64,000 nt of DNA from Cacajao melanocephalus (lineage: Eukaryota; Chordata; Mammalia; Primates; Pitheciidae), in contig CAUYLG010034763.1 in NCBI GenBank assembly GCA_963573385.1, forward strand, positions 62,001 to 126,000, read 5' to 3'. This document shows positions 27,093 through 40,039 of the stretch, piece by piece. Every line of letters begins with the position of its first letter. Within the stretch, counting starts at the first letter, position 1. The position numbers were made by a program, and so were the translations under genes. Below the pieces are notes generated by a model. The model made no database searches and was not told where the DNA came from. It saw nothing but the letters and a program-made list of their open reading frames with translations.

Positions 27093-27149
27093 AATGAGTA
27101 ACATCCCAACATTGTACAAATGAGTGACATCCCAACAACACTGTACAAA
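27093..27149 (+). repeat. 28/29-bp tandem duplication beside the PDZ exon
   Basis: AATGAGTAACATCCCAACAT...GTACAAA is followed immediately by TGAGTGACATCCCAACAACA...GTACAAA. It ends about 107 bp from the PDZ exon donor, inside the intron. Confidence 0.85.
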
Positions 27150-27256
27150 GATGCACTTCACTGCATTTTCTGAGGACCTTGAAGGAGCAGTCAGGACAGC
27201 CACCTGCTACAGAGACAAAGGCGGAGTGTGCATTACTTGGGCCTCCCACGCCTTAC

Positions 27257-27531
27257 CTTCGGGGTGAGCCATCATCGTGGGGCTGGATGATGACCACCTT
27301 CACAGTCACAGAAGTACGGAGCAGGTCGATCATCTGCTCGTGGGTGAGAGTGGCCACGGCTACTTTGCAGATCTCCACGAGGCGGCTCCCTTGGCGAAGG
27401 CCAGCCTTCCAGGCAAAGCCAAAAGGTTCCACATCTGCAACAATTCCTTCAAAATTCACATGGAATCCAAGCTGGCCCAGCCCGTTCCTCCTCAGGGTCA
27501 TTTCCACAGTCTCACAGCCTCTCGTCACTAT
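27257..27531 (-). CDS. SIPA1L2: SIPA1L2 exon: PDZ domain
   Basis: This 275-nt exon carries nearly the whole PDZ domain. The acceptor is CCCTTTTAG|ATAGTG and the donor CGAAG|GTAAGG; phase is 0 in and 2 out. The peptide has 91 residues. The carboxylate-binding loop is GLGQLGF at residues 17-23. The helix that lines the peptide groove reads [11 protein letters not shown], with His at residue 64, the position that predicts class I PDZ specificity (S/T-X-hydrophobic C-termini). The domain ends [18 protein letters not shown]. Residues such as [18 protein letters not shown] distinguish it from SIPA1L1 (tyrosines at those aromatic positions). The PDZ domain tethers the GAP to scaffold partners. Skipping this exon would shift the frame. 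Confidence 0.97.
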
Positions 27532-29164
27532 CTAAAAGGGAAGGAGACTTTTAGAGATGCCCTTCCTGCATCCCAAGCTGCCTCGGGGCTCTATGAAGCA
27601 AAGGTGCAGGTACAGGCCTCCATGCCAGCCCTCTCTCTCCCTTGGGCCCTCACAGCCTAGCCCATCTCTCTCTGCCTTTTCTTCAAACTGTCCAAGTGAC
27701 AGGAAAAGGACATATTTAAGTTCAGAGCTTATCACGATTAACATCAGCATCAAGTGCAAAGAAAATAACAGAAGTACAACAGTGGTTTCATCATTCTAAG
27801 TCATATCTCTTCTTGATACAGGTGTCCTGCTTTCTTAGATGTCACTGACCCAGAGCTTGGGAGCTTCAGATGGGCTCAGATATTCCCCTTTTTCCTTGAT
27901 TATGTCAACTGACTTGGCTTTTAAACATACAAATCCCATTGTTCTAGATGGATTATACAAATGGAAAACATGTAAAGACTCTGGAGGCCATTAAAAGTTT
28001 CAATCAGCAAGCACTAAAAACCATTAGACGTTTACTCATCCCAAACAAAGAAAAATGCCCCAGGGCACTTGAAAGCTAACACCAAGAGCCCACTCCTAGG
28101 TTCAGGAACTGGCAATAGCAGAAAGTCAGAGCTTTAAGAAAACTCTCAATGTTCTCTATGCCCTAGCCCTGGGGACATACTGTGGAGGTCCTGTTCTGTC
28201 CCCTAGGTTCCCTCTCCTAATGACAGACAATTGCCTGTGCTTGCCTGGGTGGTGACGGCCATTCGGATCCATGGTGAGGGCAGGCCAGCCAGACTCCTTG
28301 GCCATCTGTTCACAAGGCAAGTGTGTAGAATAGTGCTCTGGCAGGCAGCAGAAAGACCCTCTGTGCCTATGGGCTGCCTCTCCTCCACTGGACCTCTCCC
28401 CTGGGGGCTGAAGGCAACCCCAAGCAGTGAAAGCCCCAGTGTATATACCTTACCCAAGAGTGAGAGTCAACAGCAGTTCCACGAAAAGAAACATGAAACA
28501 AGAACGGTGGTTTGCATCTCACTTGGAAATTAAAGCACTACTAATGCAGCCCTCAAAAGCACTCACTGAGGACACTTTACATGCAGTAAAAGAAAAACAT
28601 GGGCTTATTAAATACCATTTGATGACTATGACATCATCTATTTGTGGGAAATTTCAAGTTGAGAGGTATGATACTCCTATTCCCAAAAGCCCAGAGGCAA
28701 TGTATGAGGTTTCAGTTTAACGAATACTCTATTTCTATGAAACATGTTCTGAATACATAGATACCTATTTAATAAGACCTATGACAGTAAGTACAGCTGT
28801 GGGACTGGGGGCTGCTTCATGTATCAGCACTGTGTCTGATGTTTCTATGGTTACCACGAGTGCACACCATGCCAATCAGCTTTTCCCAGACAGGTATGAC
28901 AGTTCAGGACTCAGCAAAATGTGGAAAGGGACTGCTGATTTTAGTTAGTGGTGAAGTTTTAGAATATTGACATTTCTAAAGTCATGAACTGAAGTAACTT
29001 AAAACTCTTCATTTCTGTAATATGCACAACACAAATAAATTCTGTTCACTTCTTTTTCAACTTTGTTCTAAGCAACCCTATCAAAAGACTACACATAACA
29101 TGTACCCAGCCTTCTCTCAAATACCAACGTGATTGTCAGTTGAAATTTATCAACCATGTATTAG

Positions 29165-29561
<397 letters not shown>

Positions 29562-29692
29562 TTTGCTATTTCTTTATCCCCTCTGTTTATTGCTTCCTAA
29601 CACCCCCAAAGTCTGAAGGAAGGTGTTCTCCATGTATTTGGACTTCCTCACATACTTCTTCCATGGACCCAATTATCACACAAAAATTGTAG

Positions 29693-29885
29693 TCGCCTAG
29701 CCAGGACTGGCTACATAATTTGTGGGGCCCCATGAAAAATTAAAATGCAGGGCTCTTTATTAAAAAATTATTAAGAATTTCAAAATGTCAATAGCAGAGC
29801 ATTCAACCAAGCACAAACTCTTCTGAGAGCGGGTCCCCGTGTGACTGCATGGGTTGTACATCCGTGAAGTGAGCCCCGCCTTGCC
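29693..29885 (+). repeat. Ancient interspersed repeat, first copy
   Basis: It contains GGCTACATAATTTGTGGGGC, AAAATGCAGGG and TTATTAAGAATTTCAAAATG, then GCAGAGCATT. A second copy occurs inverted at 38205-38402. It resembles an old DNA-transposon-type MER element, but I cannot name the family. Confidence 0.7.
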
Positions 29886-31498
29886 CTCTAGGAACAAACT
29901 CTCATTCCTTTCCTGCCCTGTTACCTGCAAGACAGACACCTTTAGTTCCATTTTCCATCACCTGAGAATGGGCATCGAGTTAACCATCTGCCAGATGGGC
30001 AGGCATTACCAGCATCTCCACCATGACTGCACCCATCTCTTTCTTCCCATTTCTGTTACTACCACTCTGTACCAACCCTTACAATCTAATCCCTTCAACA
30101 GTCTTTGCTTTGGTTTGTTTCCAGTAGCTCGTGTTGCAAGTTATCATAGAAACAGAATATAATTTCTAAAATGTATTTGTAACATTGTGCATCTTGGTCA
30201 TACTAGAAATACACTTTTCTAGGAAAATAGGATTGGGTCCATGGAATAGCAAATGTGTAAGAGCCCATGTAAATATCCATGGAATGTACATTTTGGTGGT
30301 TGGTGAAGTGGTATTTGTGTTGTATTTTCAGAAGCAGAGATTACGATGATTTGGTGTATATGCTAAAAAGACGTATTTGCAATTAGCAAAAGCATATTGC
30401 ATCCAGAGACTCATCAGTATAACTCAAGTCAGTTCTCTAGGCATAAAAACGAATCATTTACTTAATCACCCCAAACTCACATCTAGGCTTGCACACATAT
30501 ACCTGATAAGACTGTTGAACATACTGAGGCCCTTTACTGTAAATAGTAATGAAATTACTTTTCCAAGGCTAGCAGACACTGCCCTGATTTTACCTTTTCT
30601 TATACACGGTATCTAATAACAAAAGGGAGATTTATATTTGGTGGGAGGAAAGGGGGCAAGAAATGGATATAATTTCTCCTTTTTTTCATGATCCATAATG
30701 AACTAAACCTTTTCTAATTAAAAAAAAAATCCCTCTTGGGAGAAAATTTACACACAAGAAATTCTATTGTCAAAGCACGTTTTTTTTCTTATATTACCAA
30801 AAATAAAAACTGGAAATAGTTTGATTTATTCTTACTACTTTATTTTATATGCTCAAACTAAAATCTAAATCTTACTTTGTTAAAATTGGGAGCAGAAATC
30901 GAACACCACGGATGAAATATAAGGGTTTTGCCTAAAAATCGCATACATGAAAATCTTTTTTATGTCTGACTTTTAAAAAGCCTTTCTAAATTAACGTGTA
31001 ATTCTGAAAAACTTCCTTAAGAAACTGTGGTTCTAAGACTAACAATATATTTAATCTGGCACATTAAACAAAAATACTTGCTGTATAAATATGCACAGAG
31101 CTGAAACGGCAAATAAGACTCATCATTCATACAGTCAAAAGCAATTCTGTTGTTAATTACCCAATGGGAAGGTATGTATGTCAGCCTTCATAAACAGATA
31201 TTCTATCCAGACAATTCTGTTTTTCCTTCAAATGCTATTAAAATTCATCTTAATAATCTCTTTTGCAGGTTAGCTTAACTTTTCTTTTCCAATCAATTTA
31301 CGATGGTTGCTTCTCTACCGTTCATGTATTCAACAACTCCTCAAAAGGATCCAGCATTTGAAATTAAGCTCTGTATCCACAGGAAATAGTAACGCATTCC
31401 CTAATTGCTATAATCATGGTAGGATTTCCCAAGTGAAAGTTATTTTGAATCTGGAATTGAAAACAAGGATGGTGGGAAAATAGAAAACATGTACTTAC

Positions 31499-32075
31499 TA
31501 CTAATCGCTGAACAATTTCCCTTATGTCTTCAGCACAGTTGTCTACTGAGGACAGGAGGATACATTCTCCTCTTTCGTAAAACACTTTGATACTCATTAA
31601 TCCAGATGTCCACCCAATAACATCCCTGCAGGAACAGTTAAATACAACATTCTTGGAATCCTTTTCAATTAACATGATGAACTCATTAGAAATCCCAAGA
31701 AGACATTCGATGTCAGCGGACTGGCCGAAGTCCCGTGCTATCACATGCCACATGATGGCTCCAATGCTAAACAAGTGAGCATCCTTCCTTGGCTTGACCT
31801 TCTCCTTTTTCTTTGCACCCAGTGTAATGAAGCTGAACTTCACAGAAGTATCCACAGTGGCAGTTGTGACAAAATTCTCCGCCAGATCTTTCAAGTACTC
31901 TTGCCTTGTTCGAGTGGCCATCGCACGAAACTTTTCCGATTTATGGGCTGCATTTTCTGCGTTGATTACTTTGGCTAAAAGGAAGTCCCGGAAGACGGCT
32001 GACTTTGGAAAAGTTACACCTTTGGGAATCGGTGGGCCAAATGGTGGCACATCTTTTGATCTGGAAACTCCAACA
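31499..32075 (-). CDS. SIPA1L2: SIPA1L2 exon: C-terminal half of RapGAP domain and linker to PDZ
   Basis: This 577-nt exon is the largest here. The acceptor is TTTCTTTCCTCAG|TGTTGG and the donor TTAGTA|GTAAGT; phase is 2 in and 0 out. It encodes about 192 residues beginning (S)[19 protein letters not shown]. Two blocks are highly conserved in the family: [20 protein letters not shown], and [15 protein letters not shown] near residue 50. A Lys-rich stretch ([10 protein letters not shown]) follows, then a PH-like fold region with LLGISNEF and [10 protein letters not shown], ending [10 protein letters not shown]. This matches the RapGAP C-terminus and the linker before the PDZ domain in SIPA1-like proteins. 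The frame is open throughout. The variable middle ([17 protein letters not shown]) differs from SIPA1L1 and SIPA1L3 and helps assign the paralogue. Confidence 0.96.
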
Positions 32076-32272
32076 CTGAGGAAAGAAAAAACAGAAACAA
32101 AATGAGATGAGCTATGATACCATAATATTTACATTTTCGAATTTGGCATACATACACACTTTGAACTTAACTGGTCTATTCTGCAGGTTCTTGTTCTCCT
32201 AGTTTCTGGAACCCAGGGTTTGTTGTTGTTGTTTAAGCAAAATGTTTTAAACTTAGTAGACAGGAGGTATAA

Positions 32273-32674
32273 TGGGCTGAATTCTGTCCCTCTCAAAATC
32301 CACGTGTTGACAAGATAACCCGTAGTTCCTGGGAATGTGACACTATCTGGAGATAGGACCCTTAAGGAGGTGACTGAGTTAAAGTGAAGCCATTAGGGTG
32401 GGCCCTGATCCAACTGACTGGTGTCCTTGTAAGAGGAGAAAATTTGGGCTTACAAAGAGACACCAGGGATGTATGCACACAGAAAGAAGCCATGTGAAGA
32501 CACAAGGAGAAGATGGCCATCTGTAAGTCAAGGGGAGAGGCCTCAGGAGAAAACAACCCTTGCTGACACCTTGATCTTAGACTTGCAGCCTCCAGAACTA
32601 TGAGAAAATAAATGTCTACTGTGTAAGCCACCTAGCCTGTGGTATTAGTATGGCAGTGCTACCAAACTAATACA
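32273..32674 (+). mobile_element. MaLR solo LTR (MLT1-like)
   Basis: A solo LTR of the mammalian apparent LTR retrotransposon group. It starts TGGGCTGAATTCTGTCCCTC and runs through TTAGGGTGGGCCCTGATCCA, CTGGTGTCCTTGTAAGAG, ACACCTTGATCTTAGACTTG and an AATAAA, ending CTAATACA. It has no coding part and is antisense to SIPA1L2. Confidence 0.85.
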
Positions 32675-34644
32675 GGGGGTAACAGATCCACAGCGTGTGG
32701 AATAAGCAGGTTGGCACTCTATAACTCTGCGGGGCTGGTTATCACTGGGAAAAACAGTAACACTTCCAACCAAAGTGGGTTTAGCCCAAGTTAGCTGTAT
32801 GGGGTTCAACGACATGAGGCAGAGTGATCATACTTACAAGGGCCCAAAATTTAAGTGTCACTTTTATTTAAAGGAAATGCTCACTTTACTTGATCACATT
32901 TTGAATATCTAAATGAAGGTTTTATGGGAGCAAAGTTTTAAGAGATCTCAGGAACTGAAGAGATCAAATGTATAGTGTTAATAACCATCTTAATCTATTA
33001 AAACCAGTACTGCTCCCCTACATCAGAGTTGCTTTAGTTATCTCACACTCTCTTCTGAATAAGATAAATTATAGAGCAGATTAATGAATTAACAAAGGAA
33101 GGGTTAAGATGAGTAAGTGAATGAATGGATCCTCTATCACAGGTAGCACTGGGAACACCCCAATTACTTAGTAGCTACCACAGACCACGAATCTGTACTA
33201 ATTCCATATCTGCCCAGGCCAATATTTTCGATGTTGGGGTAAAGAAAGGAAGCAATCTTTGTTTTGTTTTCATCATTGTGGAAAATTCTAAAAAAGGTAA
33301 ATTAAGGAATAAAAACATTTTATCCAAATTTGTTCTGTCAGATGCAAACTCCTCTTCTGAAATGTGGTTAGACTTTAGAAAAATCATAAGTTCCAGTGTC
33401 TCTCACTTGTGCTTTAATCTGCACCCTTTTCAGCAGAGTTAATCACCTCTAGCAGCAAGACAGACAGCTGGCTAGATGGTGCCTTCACCGAGATGAAAGG
33501 GAAAGGAATGACTGCTTTGCTTTGGGACAGATAAACCAAACTCATGAATAGCACCTAGTGGTGCTTTATGGTAGTATATACACTACACAAGACGGTATGT
33601 GTGTGGGGGAACTTGACTTGTGTCCTTAACATGAAGGAAAGGTCCTTATAAAAACATCACAGAGGCTGATGCTGCCAGGGATCAGGTGTGGCCCATTTTC
33701 CCCTCACCACCATCCTCAGGATGCCATTCAAGACTGGGAATTAATTAATCCTCCATGTTAACTCTGGGAGAGTGGTCCCAAAACTGCCTGTTTGGACTTG
33801 TGATTAGTCTAATCATAACCTGTGGCTTCTCTTCTCTTCACTGTCAATGAGCTCAAAGGGCCTCTCTGTTCACTTCAACCTGCCCTGCAAATACTGGGTA
33901 TGATAAACCAATATATCACCGCTCCTAAATCTGGTTCTCTCTTCCAACAATGAGTACAGATTTCTAGCAGTATTTGACCACGGAATGCTGAGGCGGCCAA
34001 ATGTCATCTGGCACTCTAGTTTATTACTTCTTTGCATTAACTCTTCAGATCTCATGCTAACACCTCTGACTGCACCTTGCATGCACTTAAGTTACAATAT
34101 CAGGGGAAGTTTCTTATATCTAAATATGCTCCACTGTGGTGTCACATAGTGAATAAGAGAGACACAGTGACTCCATTATATATTAGGGAAACTCTTTTTG
34201 TATCAAATTATAGACCTGAATATCTAATTGGAGATTCTCTCTACAATGTATGCCATATTCTTGTTCAATAAACTGTATTCTTGCACATCTCAAAGTTGTA
34301 CAAGAAAAGCAGCAGAATGTAAGCATGACTATTCCATGATTGTTATGACATTCTGGGTATGGGAATCAATTAGAGATCATTGGTTACAAAAGCTCACATG
34401 ATACTTAACATTTCAAGTAGAGTCAAGTTCAGAAGAAATACTCTTTTGACAGATTCTGATAATTCCCAATGTGTAGAAACAAGAACTTGTATCAGAGCTC
34501 CTTATTTTACCCAAATGATTCAAGAGCATTTATTAATGATTTAGATATTTAAGGCCCCTCCAGCAAAAGCAAACATAGAAAGATAAGCATTCCTTAATAT
34601 GCCCATGAAAGGGTTTTAATAAGGCCTTCTGGTGTTGGAGCAAA

Positions 34645-34810
34645 CTGGAGTCGGTAACAGGAATTCAGCTCTACCATCTCCTGAGTGACTGAGCTAAATA
34701 TGTAATCCTTCAGTGCCTCACTGCCCTCATCTGTAAAATGGAAGGTAAAATAGTATCATACCCAAAAGCCCACTGTAAGGATGATAGAAAATAATGCATG
34801 TAAAGCTTTT
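34645..34810 (+). mobile_element. MIR SINE remnant
   Basis: The order is AATTCAGCTCTACCATCTCC, CTCATCTGTAAAATGGAAGG, then GTAAGGATGATAGAAAATAA. Confidence 0.75.
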
Positions 34811-36754
34811 ATTATCCAAATTGTTGCTGTTATCACTATTACTATCATAGATTTAGCTCTGTCACCTAATTTTTGTCAGATGTTACATATTAAATTTTCT
34901 AAGAAATGGCAGTCATCATTTTCTGTACATATCTCTCCACTGTTAATTCACTGTGAGCTACCAAGCCTATTCTCATTCCGTTACTGAGCATTTTGCAAAG
35001 AGTTTATCTTGAACAGTACATAAAAACATAAATCCCTCAGTTAAACATTGGCTACAAATTAACAAGTCTTTCTATAAAGAAATGGGCAATTTGTTATGTC
35101 TGCTTTTTAAAAATTTTCAGGCTAAAAATGAGATGTTTCATGGAGCTTTGGGGGCGTTGCCTCATTTCTCCTAGTTCCAGTGGACTTAGCATGATTGCTT
35201 AAGCATTCTGCTGCGTTCACGGGGGAGGCCTGACTCCCTCTGTAGGGTGAGAGTGTGGTCTTCCGCTCAGGCAGGTACACCTGACAGGCTGCACAAGTTT
35301 CATTAGAGGAGGTGATCTCAACCCCACAACCCTTTTTGACAGCTGTAAGGCCCATGAATTGGCATTGGTACTGTGGTTCCCTGTCAGCAAGAATATGCTG
35401 CCACTCAACACCCACACCAAGCTCAGGAGAAAAACAGCTTGCACGGGAGCTTGCCAGGGTGTGTGGGAACCAGCCAGTCTTCTTTAAAATACATCTCTGG
35501 GTTAGGACATAGCAAAATTTAAGAAAACTATTGAGCTGGACTATATCATTTACCTGGAAATTATTTTAATAAATTTATTTCTCCATTAGAATATTTAGAA
35601 GAGTATCACATGAAACAGACCACTAAGGTGTTTTTAGAAAATGTGGGCATGCCAACCATATTCCATGTGATAGGAGTAAGGATAGCTTCATGAAATGTTA
35701 TGGAATTCATCTGACTACAGGATTACTGAAGATTATTATTGATTCTTTAAGAAATACTACTGATATTTTTAAGCAAGATCAATGAAGCTGATGAGGCACT
35801 TCCAAAAATGTTAGGCACTCGAATTGATGTTACATTTGAATCTCATTAGTAAAGGTTAATTTAGTATTAACAATGTGGTTTCTTAAAAACCAATGACTCC
35901 ATCTCTGAATGATTTGCATATGCTATCCTTATCATAGAAAAAATAATGCAATGTACTTTGTTTATATGTAAGAGTTCTCTGTACTGGTTTCAAAAACATA
36001 TAGCCTCAGTAATTTAATTAAAACCAGAAAACCTAAAAGAAATACATTGACTAGACACTGCCTATCTTTACAATTTTTTGTGTTAATGAACTACCTCATG
36101 ACATAAGCATAAAGATAGAAAGTAATTTAAAATACTTGATTTGACCTAAAAATAGCCACAAATAAAATAATGCCAAATATAATATAATAAAGCCTTATGC
36201 TTAAGTTTTCCCAATCCATTAGGAAGGTTCATTTTATTCTTCAGAATTACCATTCACTTTGGGCTCCCAGGAAAAAAGGCCAACTCACCACGTTTGTACC
36301 AAAATGTATCATTTGTATAGAGTAGATACTATATTCTTTCAAATATCACTTTTAAAAATTAGTTCTGAGCATTTAGGCCAGTGGTCCTAAACCCAGATGT
36401 GTGTTAAGAATGACTCTGGTGGAAAATATAGAGATGCCAGGTGTACTGCATTAGAATACAGTACAGTAGAGCCATAGACTTGGGCTATTTTTAACAAGGC
36501 AACTAGGCAGCAAAATTCAGAGTAAGAACTGCTGGTTTTTAGACTTTGTTCTAAGATCGCTTGGGTATCTGTAGGGTGGGATGTAAACTGGCAACTTTTC
36601 ACATACAGACTAATTTCTCTTTTGCCTTTAGGGGGCTAGCGCTGTAGTCTTCACTCTCTTACAAGGAATATTCATGTCTCTGAACTAGGCCCAGTGGGCA
36701 GCTAAATTGGCAACTACTGTTTTAAGACGATAAATGAAAATAATCTTGGACGAA

Positions 36755-36945
36755 TGCCAGCAATTCTATTAGGTGTTTTACATAATTTAAGCTACTTATT
36801 GGTCATAACCACATATTGAAGTAGGTACTATCATTATCATTATCTTCAATTTTAAGATGAGGAATCAAATGCTAAGAAAAATAAAGTAACCCACAAAAAA
36901 CCCTATGACAGGTGGTAAAGCTGGTTTCAAACTCAGGTCAAAGGC
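36755..36945 (-). mobile_element. MIR SINE remnant
   Basis: The reverse MIR order is AAGTAGGTACTATCATTATC, TTTTAAGATGAGGAATCAAA, then TGGTTTCAAACTCAGG. Confidence 0.8.
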
Positions 36946-37503
36946 CCATTGTTTTACCAATACCCCACATGACACCATCATTCGACTGCAGTTATTTCCT
37001 AAGACAGAGTCTGGGAGTAGCGGTTAAGCATAAAAGCAGGCCTTGTCAGAGCCAGTCTTGGCATTCCAAGACATGCACATGGCCTTTTGAAGTCACCCAA
37101 CAAGTGTCAACTCCTTGTTTCAGCAGCCTGGCAAATAGTGTTTCCAAGGTCTTTAATGAAAAGAAATGTTTTACTGCCACAATATTTACTTCTCCTAGAT
37201 AAGCACTTAAACAGCCACTTCACCCAACTCAGAGGCAGATACCAATTAAGCTATTGGTTCTGGCAGAAGCTGAAGTTTTTAAAAGAAAAACAGAGGACAT
37301 GTATAATCCACCATTTTAAAGTGCTAGGGATTTCACTTTTTCAAGAGGACAAAATGGGAAGAAGGCAATTATTTCTTACAGAAAGTGAGTAATCAGAAAA
37401 TCACAAAGTTAAATATAATAGTTGGAAAACAAAGATTTTTTGGGAAAAGATGCACTATTGACATAAACCTGGGAAAGTGATAGATTAGAGATTACTGACT
37501 CAC

Positions 37504-37661
37504 CTATAACACACATTTTCGGTACATGGATTATGCACTTTGACTATGACAAAGACATGCTGAAAGTGAGACCGGATGCTTTTTGGAGTAAAAGGAAGTG
37601 CCCCAGGCTCCTGGAAGACGATGGTGACGATGTCATTTCCTATGTGCCTTTTCCTCAGTAG
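37504..37661 (-). CDS. SIPA1L2: SIPA1L2 exon: RapGAP catalytic core with asparagine thumb
   Basis: This 158-nt coding exon is the 5'-most one found here. It encodes 52 residues beginning [18 protein letters not shown] and ending [10 protein letters not shown], plus 2 nt. The acceptor reads CTTGACCACAG|CTACTG and the donor ATAG|GTGAGT; phase is 0 in and 2 out. RapGAP proteins supply a catalytic asparagine (the Asn thumb) to Rap-GTP in place of the usual arginine finger, and in Rap1GAP it lies in this same HIGND motif. Here it is residue 9 of the exon peptide (codon 37637-37635), so catalysis looks intact. The family acts on Rap1 and Rap2 at synapses. The preceding exon, which should end the first half of the GAP domain, was not found up to 64000. 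The RPS29 pseudogene begins 70 bp upstream of this exon. Confidence 0.95.
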
Positions 37662-37731
37662 CTGTGGTCAAGAGAGTGAAGAGTTACAAATAAATTTTTC
37701 TTGAAAACAAAATATATATACAATTCACTCT

Positions 37732-38028
37732 TCTTTTTTTTTTGGTTTTTAAAGATGTTTATTTTATGTACAAAGAACTATCATGGTTTTTCAAGTTAGA
37801 TGTCTTTGATAATACTATGAAGATCATTTATTCCAACTTAATGAAACCTATATCCTTCGCCTACTGATGGAAACACTGGCAGCACATATTGAGACCATAT
37901 TTCCAGATCGAACCGTGCAGGTTTGAGCAGACTTGATAAGAGCGAGAACCCTGGCTGAATTTTCACGGGTGGCTCCAGTACACCCGCTGGTGACCCATCT
38001 TGCTCTCAGAAAGGCAATGAGGTAAAAG
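37732..38028 (-). pseudogene. RPS29 processed pseudogene, full length
   Basis: This is an intronless copy of the ribosomal protein S29 mRNA on the minus strand. It includes the oligopyrimidine 5' end (CTTTTACCTC-like, at 38028), the ATG at 37998-37996, the 3' UTR with AATAAA, and an A-rich tail at 37732-37742. The coding part spans 37828-37998: 56 codons plus stop, exactly the parent length with no indel. It is dead: codon 12 (Arg) is TGA and codon 46 (Tyr) is TAG. Of the four zinc-binding cysteines of RPS29, C21 is Tyr while C24, C39 and C42 remain. Flanks AATTCACTCTT (near 37722) and AATTAACACTT (near 38032) may be a worn target-site duplication, as expected for L1-mediated retrotransposition. 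It lies in the intron just upstream of the RapGAP exon, in the same orientation as SIPA1L2. Confidence 0.93.
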
Positions 38029-38204
38029 GCGAATTAACACTTTTTAACAATATAGCAGTTTATGTTGTTTAACTTTTGAACCAAGTGAGCATATTATACA
38101 TTCAAGATATTACATTAAAAATATAATTGAAGCAAACATGCAAGCAAGTAGGCAGAAGGCAACCAGGAGGGAATGTACATTCTAGGTCTGTGCTCTTCAA
38201 GCAT

Positions 38205-38402
38205 GGCACAGGCTGCCTAGGGAGCAGCCAGCCTCATGGGCACAGGCCCTGTGACAGGGCCTCAGGCTCAGATGGGCCTCACCCTTGATTTTAATGCTCT
38301 ACTGTCGCTGTCTTGAAATTCTTAATAATCTCTGAACGTGGAGTCCTGCATTTTTATTTTTCACTGTGTTCCACAAATTATGTAGCAGGTCTTGCTGGAC
38401 AA
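38205..38402 (-). repeat. Ancient interspersed repeat, second copy (inverted)
   Basis: The reverse complement reads GCTACATAATTTGTGGAACA, AAAATGCAGGACTCC, GATTATTAAGAATTTCAAGA, then GTAGAGCATTAAAA. This matches the copy at 29693-29885 in the same order. Confidence 0.7.
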
Positions 38403-38840
38403 GAAAGGTGGTTCTCACCCTTGAGCATGTGAGCTGGGGCTTGAAAACCTCTTGGCTGGCTGCTGTAGGAGGGCTGGGGGAAGACGCCATTCCTCCACCT
38501 GAAATCAAATCTTGTGGCCCAACTGAATGCCAGGACCTCTTAATTCTAGGTGTTTCTTACCCTGGAACCCTCCAGCTAGGATGACCACATGTTCCAGTTG
38601 GCCCAGGATGATCCCGGTTTGTGCCTGTTCTTCCAGTGTAATTATTAGCAGTGATCCCATTCACTCTGAGCCATGTCCTGGTTTGGACAACAGATTATCT
38701 GGCTACCCTAACCTGAGGTTCTCCGGCCAGCAGCTGGCTCCTTGTTCTGATAGGCCAGGGGGAATCTCATTCCTTTGGGCTGCTTAAGGATCAAGGCTGC
38801 TGCCTAGTTCCTGTCCACTATCTCCAGAACCTCCATCCTC

Positions 38841-38887
38841 AAACAGACAGACAGACAGACACACACAGAGACACAAACACAGACAAA

Positions 38888-38926
<39 letters not shown>
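38841..38926. repeat. Compound (AGAC)n(AC)n microsatellite
   Basis: An ACAG/AGAC run passes into mixed ACAC/ACAAAG and then a perfect AC run to 38926. Confidence 0.95.
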
Positions 38927-38929
<3 letters not shown>

Positions 38930-39254
38930 CATCACATGTCTGGTCTAGCTCACCAGTAAGCTATTTATAATGTGGCAGAAGATAGTTTTAAGATAAAGAA
39001 ATGGAACTTGGGCCTGATTGAAACAATGTGCTTATCTCTGTCTCGGGAGGAAAGAGTGGCCAGAGAGATTACACGGAATAGGTTTACTTGTTTCCTGGAG
39101 ACCTCTCCCCTCCCCTTATTTTCAGAATGGGTTTAATATGTGAAATGTGATTTGAGCCAGGTGGGGAGGGAGAAATGGAAGTGATTCACTCCGCCATGCT
39201 GATCCACATGGTATTCACTGACATTTTTTAAGCCAGACTTTTAAATGAGCATTC

Positions 39255-39385
39255 TTGGAATGATAGGGCTGGCAAAGATTATTAGGATTATTTTAGAGAT
39301 GAGCTAGTACAACTCATTCATTTCACAGAGGGGAAAACTGAGGACAAGAGAGGAGAGGAGGCTTGCCCCACAGTCTTACAGCTTG
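39255..39385 (-). mobile_element. MIR SINE fragment (possible)
   Basis: TTTCACAGAGGGGAAAACTG and AGGCTTGCCCCACAGTCTTA follow the reverse MIR core. Confidence 0.6.
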
Positions 39386-40039
39386 GATCCTTGGCTCCCA
39401 GCCCCTCCAACCCCTCCATCTCTTGGGTTTCTTCTGGAGGACTCCCTAGACCATGGTAGTGGTTTGAATGTCCAATCATGGGAAAGCAAAACAAAGACTC
39501 TACAAAACATATGCAGAGGCATTTCTGGACAACTAACTTCTCCTGCACACTTCCATGCCTCTGTGAAAGCTGCTCCTTCACCTGAAATGCTATTGGCTGT
39601 TTGTACTGAAGACAGTGAATTCCTCTAGACGCTGGACCCATTATCAGTTTCTTGGAGGCTGGACCAAAGCTAGGTAGAGGATGGCGGCAAGGCAGAAGCA
39701 AGGATGGAAGCTAGTGCAGGAGCACGGTCACTAACCTGAGCATGCCACTGGACCTTCATTCTCTTGCTTCTTTGGGAATAGGGGAAGGAAAAATGGCTAA
39801 AGGGGAGGTCACACAGTAGAGCAGCCCATCCTCTCCAAAGCTCAACTCTTCCATCTCTACAACCACCCAGGGTGCCGTTTCCCCTCAACTAGCCATAATA
39901 GCTGACTCTGCTAGAAAAGGCAAAATCATTGTCCCTATCTTTTAAGTTTCTATTTGAATGTCATCTCTTCCAGAAAGTCCTCTAAAAGGAAGTTCTTTCT
40001 TTACTTTGCTAAGTACTTTTCCCACATTCTCATTTATTA

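Larger units (their letters stand above)
32076..37503 (-). other. SIPA1L2: SIPA1L2 intron between the two RapGAP exons
   Basis: This 5428-bp intron contains a MaLR LTR at 32273-32674 and MIR fragments at 34645-34810 and 36755-36945. I see nothing recognisable in 33000-34600 or 34900-36700. Confidence 0.85.

Noticed and set aside
27277..27660. 127-codon plus-strand ORF over the PDZ exon
   Set aside because: It is the antisense shadow of the conserved minus-strand PDZ coding frame.
38245..38261. Perfect small palindrome GGCCCTG-TGA-CAGGGCC
   Set aside because: Seven-bp arms inside an ancient repeat; too short to claim function.
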